The notes under the pieces: generated by a model
Told to the model about the DNA's origin: nothing
What the model saw: the letters and a program-made list of their open reading frames with translations, nothing else
The model's database searches: none
DNA from: Mnemiopsis leidyi
Lineage: Eukaryota > Ctenophora > Tentaculata > Lobata > Bolinopsidae
Assembly: GCA_000226015.1 (NCBI GenBank)
Contig: JH157156.1
Location: forward strand, 62,122-126,121
Direction of reading: 5' to 3'
DNA: 64,000 nucleotides
Position numbers and translations under genes: made by a program
In this document: piece by piece, positions 11,701 through 20,700 of the stretch
Position numbering within the stretch: the stretch's first letter is position 1
How the letters are laid out: every line of letters starts with the position of its first letter

Positions 11701-14700
11701 GTGCCACACAGAAGTAGAGGATGTGCAGGACGGGGTAGCTGTTGGTCAGAAGGTCGGAGATACCGATCAGGAGGAAGAGTTTCCTGCTCAGTCTGTCTTT
11801 ACCGTCTTGCCTGTAGAGGAAGGTGGTGTTGTGTCTACACCGAGCCACAACACTGTTGTGACTTGGCGTGGACAAGAATTTAATTAAAAATTTACCATAA
11901 ACTTATCGCTGAAATCATATCTTTATCATGGGATCGAGTGTAAAAACAATGTTATATAATAAATTTAAGATTTTGCGTTACTTGAAACATTGCAGTCCCT
12001 ACTGGTACCTGTAGAAAGCTACAACAAAAGGATTGAGTAAGGTAGATACTAAAAACCCAGCTGCTAGAAGTGTCGTCATGAATAGGTTTACCGTCCTCTC
12101 TTGATCTTCTGAGAGACCCGTCAGCCACCTTATCATTGCTATAAATCGGAATTGGTTTGGATTTCAATAATATTACTATGAAGTCCTCCCAAATTTCGCA
12201 ATCAATCGATGGCCAATAAAATTTCAACGAGGGAAAAAAAGTGAATACTTATCTACATTGCAATAAGTTGTCTGTGATATGGCAACCTTGTCAAACGAAA
12301 TGGGTTTCTAGATTGCTCCTCACTACAGCATTTATGCATATAATAGAACTTTCTTTTTGCCAGATTAACAAACCTGATTTGAAATTCTAGCAAATGTACA
12401 GTGAGATTCACCCACCACCAGGAGTTCAAGCTTCAAATAATATTCTTTCAAATTCAAACTCAAGAAGTAGCAGCTGTTATTGGAATATCTAGGGCAAATT
12501 GTCAATTTATGATAGTTCTATGTCAAATGCAGCTGCAGTGACCGTAAAATTTGTAAGTTAAAGAATGGGCTTGATAAATAAAAACAGGTGTATGTAACAC
12601 GATGTCATGGCCAAGTTGAAGCTTAAATTCACGCATCTGTGCTGCCAAGAAACTGCTAGAGCAAAAGCCGTATCGCTAAATCGAAAATTTGAGACGTGCC
12701 GTGAGCTTTAAATATCATAATCATTAATTTAGGTTCCCTTTTCGTTCTAGGTTCAAGACCCTGGATATGGGTAATCAGATAGAATGCTGGATAGCACAAA
12801 GCTCAAACGTTCTTGAAGACCGTTTGAATACTACTTTACCAGTTTACTAGTTCCATGAAACTAGTTCTATGAAACTACAATGCTGACCGTACCGGGCCGT
12901 GAAACCCACAAGAAATCAGGATTGTTATCAGACAATTCCTGCTGCATGAACGCGTATCCAAGGAGTTGTTAGTCATTGAGGCAGCTACCTACTACCTTAA
13001 GGCTGGTGGTGTAGTGGTTTCCTTCTCGGCTCCCACGCAGGAGGTCGGGGGTTCAAATCCCGCATCCGCCAGTCCTGGAGAAGTGCGCTAAGGGCATTTG
13101 CCTATGCAAACTTCTTCGGTCGACTCAGCCGAATGATCGGGAAACCGTGATTGAGGGTTAAATGAGTAGCTGCCCATTGCAGCGAAGTCTCGGGCGATAA
13201 AAGTATGGTACACACTACCTTAACCGTCACTGGCGTGTATGTATAATTGTACATTCGGCCTCCTGTAATTGGCCCTTACACTTGTGTAACATGTGGCTGT
13301 TGGAGTGTCCGAATTAAAATAAGTGTGAGATAAAAAATGTAAGGTAGCATATAAGTTTTAACTAAACGTATGTAAGTAGGTTTATAAATGTATTTGAATG
13401 TTACGTGTATATTTGTACAATGTAGTACACGTGTGTCGTGTGTTTTACCTGGGGCCGTATTTATTGCCCTTGGACTATTTGTTCTTTGTGTCTTTCAGTT
13501 AAGTCGTATAGTAACTGCAGGTGCAACTAGTTTATTATCATGTGTATTGTAATTCGTGAATCGTAATTGTGTGGTGAAATTGTTGTCCGAAAAGCTTAAG
13601 AGTTGATTTCAAAATTCCTTGATTTCTAGTTTTCTTACAAGTTGTGAAATTGGATAGAGCTGGGTAGATCGGCACGGTGTTAACATCACTTAGTAAAAGG
13701 ATACGGCACCGGGGATTCCCAGGCGGTCACCCATCCAAGTACTAACCCGGCCTGCAGTTGCTTAACTTCCGAGATCGAACGAGATCGGGTGTATTCAACC
13801 GAGTATGGCCGTATCCGACAAAAGAGAAATTTATCTCAATTTAGCCTTCCCCCGTTTAGCCATTTGTCGATGACGCAAGCTGTCTGTAGTTTACGTAGTT
13901 TTGCAACTGCCATTTAATGATTCAGGTGTCAAATAACACTGTTACTGTAATTTGTAGTAGCAGCGGATAGTTATTTAGTCTCATAGCAGTTCTGATTTGA
14001 TTGTTACTTTTCTCTGTATGACTAAGAAATGCGAAAAAAAAGTTTCCTAAAAGATCGCATTTCTTAGTCATACAGAGAAAAGTAACAATCAAATCAGAAC
14101 TGTTACTGTAACATTTGCAATGAGATTGAATTTAAAAACTCACTCTCATATTAGCTTCCTGTTTTCCCGACAATACATGTATGTAGTTCAATTAACTGTG
14201 TTCGATCGCGATCTTTGGTGTTTGCTTTCTGGTTTGCACATATTCACTTATAATCTTTTAAAGTTCTGCCATTCTAGTTAGAAGGTCTAACTTGATAATT
14301 AACTCGTATCTTAATGAATATTGAAGACAAGATCATATTTTACTGTTTATACCTTAATTATCTAATTGGCTTATGATCTGGATCTAACAGTTTCGCTGTA
14401 TCTAACTGTAACTGAACTTTGATAAAGCATATATTCAACACTGTTACGACTCCTTGCAGCCATGTTAATGCGTCCTGATCCAGGTTGCAGACCATCCAGA
14501 GCCTGGTTTGTAGCTGCCACATTCACCCTCCTTCTTCTGATCATACTCAAACCTCTCAGCGACACGAACCTAGCTGCACTGTCACGTGTTGTTGAAGTTA
14601 CCACACCCAGTCCTGAACCTGCAACCCCTGATCCTAACAGTCCTAACCTGCAACCTCCCTCTCAAAGCTGGTCACGTGACCAGCTTCACAAGGCCATGTC

Positions 14701-17700
14701 TTTCTTGTACTGGGAGTACAAGGCTCCCAATGACTGGCTGGGATGCACACCCCGGACTTACTTCTTCCCCAGGATAAACACGATCTTTACCGGTATTCCC
14801 AAGAGTGGTTGTACAAACTGGCTGTTAGCTCTGCTTACCGCTGAAGGGCATATCAAGCATGAAGTAGACCCGGCAGACATTGCTTGGGTGCACTCTGCTG
14901 GTTATACTGATCCGTTCAGGGTACGGAGCGAGTTTGGAGGTGCTAACCTTGATACTTCCGCCCTTGACAAAGCCTTCAGTTTCGCTGTTGTAAGAAACCC
15001 TTGGACTAGACTGGTGTCTGCTTTCAGACAAAAATTATCCAGCGAAGAGACTCAAGGGGGAACTTTCAGAGCAATGGGATATGATATCGTCAGAGAAATG
15101 AGAGGAATAACCGATCCGGACGTTCTCTTATACACATATCCAACATTCAGAGAATACGCTGGGTATCTTATCAATAGAGAGGGCATGATAAACGAGATAA
15201 ACCGTCACTTCGCCCCGCAAACTAACGAACTGTGTATACCCTACGCTTTATACGACATGGTCGTGCCAATAGAACACTCTGCTGCTCTAAGTCAGGAGGT
15301 GTGGAACAAGATCAACGTCTCGGAAACCTCCCTTTTTGGTTCCTATGACAAGGTCTCAGACCCTCGCCTTCAGAGCTCCGCACTGTACGCCAAGAAGTGG
15401 CTGGCGGGGCTCGACACTGAGATGGTGGAGGAGCTGTACAGGATTTATAAGGGAGATTTCCTGCTGATGAACTACAGTAACTTTACACATCCCGACTTTC
15501 CGCTACCCTTACACAGCCCCTGATGCTCTAGTCGACAGCTCTTGAATTATTCACTTGTCAGACATACGGTGAATATCAACGAGAGAACAGGAGTTAAGGG
15601 GACACAAAAAGGCGCTTGCCATGCCATAATATGAATTTTTTGATCAATGCTATATGAGTTTAAAGTTGGGGAATTTTGTAGAAAGGAGTTTTGTGTAGTT
15701 AGCACTTAATAAATTTTGAACGTAGCACTTCGATCTCATCATTAGGCGAGCTATTACGACAGGAAGAAACCATCCCTACACCTTTAGTCACATGGTCTGA
15801 GTCTGATATTACGATATTTCCATCGTTATATTTGATCAAATCTGGCTAAACATTTGTTAATTTGAGGGGATCATCAGGACCGACACCACCTGGCTGCTCT
15901 AGTTTTTCCACTTACATAGATCCACCTCCCAGCTTTTATCTGAGGTTTAACGACTTACACATAAAGGAGAAGTGAGGAAGTGGAGGAGTGCCCTGCATCA
16001 TTAGATTTCAGATTTATCGCTCCTTCATCTGATTTGGTAAAGTAAAGTAGAACCTTGTCAGCAAATAAGATTACAGATTGAGGAAGATGAGTGGGAAGTA
16101 ATGTAGCGTAGTGGTAATGTGTTTTGTATAGTTCGTTACCAGGGTTACAGTAAAGTCGTTGTTACAGTGACCAGTCACTTACTTAACAAGCACACACTTT
16201 ACTGAATGTGCGGTGTGTCCCTTTACAGTCCTAGTTTGTGGTAACGTGCTATAATGTTACAGTGGCACTAAAATTGGTGAACATGTTTATGTGTGTTGGC
16301 ACAGAGTTAATTGTGAAACCATGGTGATAGCGAGAAACATTTATCATATATATATATACTGACAATAATTTCATACCTACTATCCGTTAAAATTTTACTG
16401 GATTTGAAAATCTGGTATACATAACTTATTTGTATTTTGGGTTCACAAATTTGTAAATTAAGGGAAACCTGATATTATTGTTTAAAGTTACTTCAATGGT
16501 ACATGAAGTTTTTCTCCTCTCACAGCCTGAAAGTTTGCCGATTAAAGAAAAGTTGCGACTCCTTAATATACGATAAGTACATTAGGTGGTATACTGGAAA
16601 AACGTGGACAACCGATTCCCAGGAATCCAGCTGCGGTAACCATGACAACAACCAATACAAAAACCAAGTACCACTCACGTGACCAATCAATACACATTGC
16701 ACAACATCTTTTGATGGCTACGGTCACGCGACCTACGTATCAAGCAAATGTGTTTTATTAATGCATCTGCACTTGACGGCAATAGAGAGCTAAAGGAAGC
16801 ACCTTGTTCGTTTAACTGATAATATCTCTCGCGTATCTTGAGTGCGTGACTGTGTCAAGAGGGGTGGAGGAGATAGCACAGGGTGTCACGAACACCGATA
16901 AAAAAGTTGCAAGCTGTGAGCTGAGGTGTCAGCTTTAGTTTTATTTCATGTCTATAACAATCAAATATCTTGGGAGTTGTCATTTGAACTAACTTGAAAT
17001 GAATTATCACTTTTAACGCGACGTTTTCACTAATAACGCGACGTTAAACTGTTAAAAATCATTTAATCCATTCTTAAATCAAATCGTGACAGCAGTGTTT
17101 TTAGCGGAGGTTCTCAATCAAACTTGATTAAAACTAAAAAAAGTGTACAATCTGGTTCTATTTTCAAGATGAACATCACGTAGACTCGAAGCTTCTAAAA
17201 AGATTTCTAGATGATTCCTGGTAGGACAAATCAGCAAGTGGGAAACGAGAACTCGAGACTTAGCTTAGTTTTACCGAGGTGCACCTGGCAAGATAACTAG
17301 CTGTTTAATGAACAATAATTATCAGCGCACGTTCAAATTATTGGATCTAGATGCTTTGATTATCGCCAGTTAAATCGCTATTATTGAGTCGACAGGAAAA
17401 AGTCTTAATCGATTAATAGTGAAGGTTTTTTGGAACTAGGAAAGGTCACAAGTCGTTTAAAGCACGTGCCAGCTCCGCTTGATGATAAATGGGCATTCCC
17501 AGATCCGCCAATCGTAGAGGAGAGCGCTAAGGGCATTTGCCTATGCAATCTTCTTCGGTCGACTCAGCCGAATGACTGGGAAACTAAGAATGAGTGTTAA
17601 ATAAGAGGGGTCTCCGTTAAAAGATCTAGAATCTTTCTGGTGTCCCTTCAGTACATCCGTAAAAGCCTGGTTATATGTGTCATTAAAACTAACACCTTAC

Positions 17701-20700
17701 TTCTCATTGGTCAATCGCTGTCACATGATAAAATTGTGGCCCTCCCCAAAAAATATTAAGTAAGTTCGTACTCGGGTAAGTTTGTTGATGTCATTTCTGT
17801 ATATCAAACAATTATAACCTCTCTTTCAGGCACTGGACATTTTGTGCAGTATTTTACAAACGAACTCCTTGCAAACTGTACAAGCATGGATAGAACAAGC
17901 AACTGATGAAGGTACTGTAATACACAGTCGCTATTTATTGTTCATACAACCCGACGCTATATATATTAATTGGAATGTCTGAAAATGAAGGTTAAAAGAC
18001 GTGTGCACGTGCCAGATTTAGTTTGGGAAAGATTTAGTTTGGGTCTCTCGCTGTTTCTAACCTTGTTTCGATAATGTTCCTTAAGAGCTTTCGTTGGGTA
18101 TCATCACATTTTAAAGCTCGAAACAGATTATTACATTTAACGTCACGGAGGGTATTAGAATGAGGGCACATATAGAGGGAGGCCATGTTTAGAACTGATC
18201 AGCTTGGACTTGAATATTTCTCTCGAGCCATCTGCATCTGCCAGTCTAGCCTCTAGGTTTAGGTGGTGAATGGATGATTTCTTAGTCGTCAAAACAGAAA
18301 TTGCAAATATTTACCCGTAATCCCACATCCCTATAGCCGAAAAAGTCGACAAAACAAAAAATAAAATTTAATTGTTATCCCTATAGCCAGCCGAAGTCTG
18401 GCTTGAAGCTGCCACGGGGCAGTGCTGCAACGTGAGGCCAGATACCGGTGCACTGCTTATAAAGCAGCTGGCTTTACAGTTTATGACCTTTGTCCACGAA
18501 AAATAAATGTTATTTATTACAACTACCCAATCCGGGCTCAGGCATAAGCATAATCTATGGCAGGTGGAGAATTCAAAAAAGGATAAAAATTCAAGGCAAT
18601 GATTTCAAACTTTTAATTTCAAAAGTAAAGGACTGACGTCAGTTTTCGAATTTGATGTTCTGGAAACTTCCTAGCATACTGTAAATTCATCATTCTTATC
18701 TTGACTGAAATGTAAAATTTGGATCTATGAATTATGGAAAATTTTAGTCATTTTCAGGGCTCAGATTTTATTCTAGTATGTATTTGTTGAGTTATCTCTT
18801 TTTGCCGAATGAGATAGACCACACGGTCGCTAAATCATCTTTGAGTTTTACGCGCTAGAATCGATGTATTCATGGAATTTGGAACCAATTTGGAACCACT
18901 AGCCATAGATTTATCCATAAAGTGGAACCAGCTATCAATAGGGTACTTTTTTGAGCCAAAACCACTTTGGGACCAATATTGGCGACCAATATTGGACCGA
19001 TCTGAGCATGTTTTGAAAACGTCACATTTTGTCACATATGTGACGTCACAAGTGTGACATTTGGCTGATGCCTGATTCGTCCCAAAGTCACTGTAGATCA
19101 AGGTCTTGACTGGTTCTACCAATCTAGTATCATATCAACTGGTTTTGGTTCGAAAAAGTTTCCCTAAGCTACGGATAGCTGGTGCTGATCCAACTTGTTG
19201 TGGATAGTTGGTTCCATTCGAGAAATACATCTATAGATAGTAGGATGGAAGGCGTCAAAGTATAAACATTGTTGTAAGTAGTTTTCAGCAGCGAGTGTGA
19301 TGTTTTGATCACTAAAATATTAGGACGCGCGCACAGTTTATACGCAATCAAATCGACGTTCGATCGATAATCGATGGATGCGACGTCGTGTTACCTGATA
19401 CGATTAACGTCCCACGAGAGTTAAGCTTGGATTCAATTACGAGCAGCGAGCTGTCAACGTTTGTAATGCCTTTTCTTAGTGTATTGTTATGACGGTATGG
19501 CAGNNNNNNNNNNTGTGACGTCACAAGTGTGACATTTGGCCGATTCGTCCCAAAGTCATTGTAGACTGAGGTCTTGACTAGTTCTAGCCATCTGATATTA
19601 TAAAAAGTGGTTTTGGCTTAAAAAATTACTTAATGGATAGCTAGTGCCAATTCATGGATAGTGGTGCCAAATTCATGGATAAGTGGTGCCATTTTAAGAC
19701 CACGCCCAAATTTATCACACTTTCAGACGGCCAATCCTCTCCAAACTTCGTAGGATTACTACTGGCATCAATACCGAACAAATGCGACCAATTTTGGCCC
19801 AATCCGAGCAAATTTTGAAACCTCATATTTTGTCACATATGTGACGTCACAAGTGTGACATTTGGCCGATTCGTCCCAAAGTCATTGTAGACCGAGGTCT
19901 TGACTAGTTCTACCCATCTGGTATCATTAAAATTGGATTTGGCTCAAAAAAGTTCCCTATGGATAGCTGGTGCCAATATAACTTGTTGTGGATAGTTGGT
20001 GCCATTCGAGAAATACATCTATAGGCGCGCTAACTCCATGCGTAAGACAATGAAATAAAGCGTAGTTTTTAAGCATTTACCGTGACATAAATCGATGTAC
20101 GTACGTCCACATTTCTATTCATGGAAGTTGGCTTTCCAAAATCAATTAAGCCGCGCACTTGTAAATGACACAGTTTCAAAAGTGTTTTCAAACAAGGACG
20201 CGTTTATGTGCTGATGACGCCTTTTAAAGAGTTGTCCTAGTTTTGGAAACACTAGAACTGAAAAGATAGGTCAGCGATTCACCTAACCAGGCCGGTGCTT
20301 ACGCGCGCAAAAGCGCTCTGGTTGAGCTGCGAGACACGAGAGTCGGGTATCACCGCGACAGGTTTGAGCAAGTCAGCCAAGGTATTCATTACCCTTAGGA
20401 ATCAGCAAACAGGACGCATTCGTGAAATCTCGTGAGATGTTCTAGATCGAAAACAAGACGCTTTTAGGAAAAGGTGTCATCTTTTTAAACTGCAGGGACG
20501 GATTTCGTTCAGCGCGTCAATTTGTGCACGAAACGTCATTTTGTATAAGTTAATCTATAAGTGGAAAATCCAATAGCACGTTTTTCGCCAAAATCGACCC
20601 GTGGTAATGAGTAATGAATAAGCAAGAAAACTGACAGAAAAATCGGTTTTTCACTTCAATTTAACAAAACCAACGTCGCATTAAAGGTACCTAATATCAG

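Larger units (their letters stand above)
15524..17829. other. 3' flank of the sulfotransferase gene and intron DNA
   Basis: No exon supported. It holds a motif cluster at 16636-16687, a direct repeat of aacgcgacgtt near 17015-17045 and a truncated SINE at 17.5 kb. The sulfotransferase 3' UTR probably ends in the few hundred bases after 15523; aataaa occurs at about 15708. Confidence 0.45.

Noticed and set aside
16340-16360. atatatat run as a TATA box
   Set aside because: Simple repeat with no gene start at a suitable distance.
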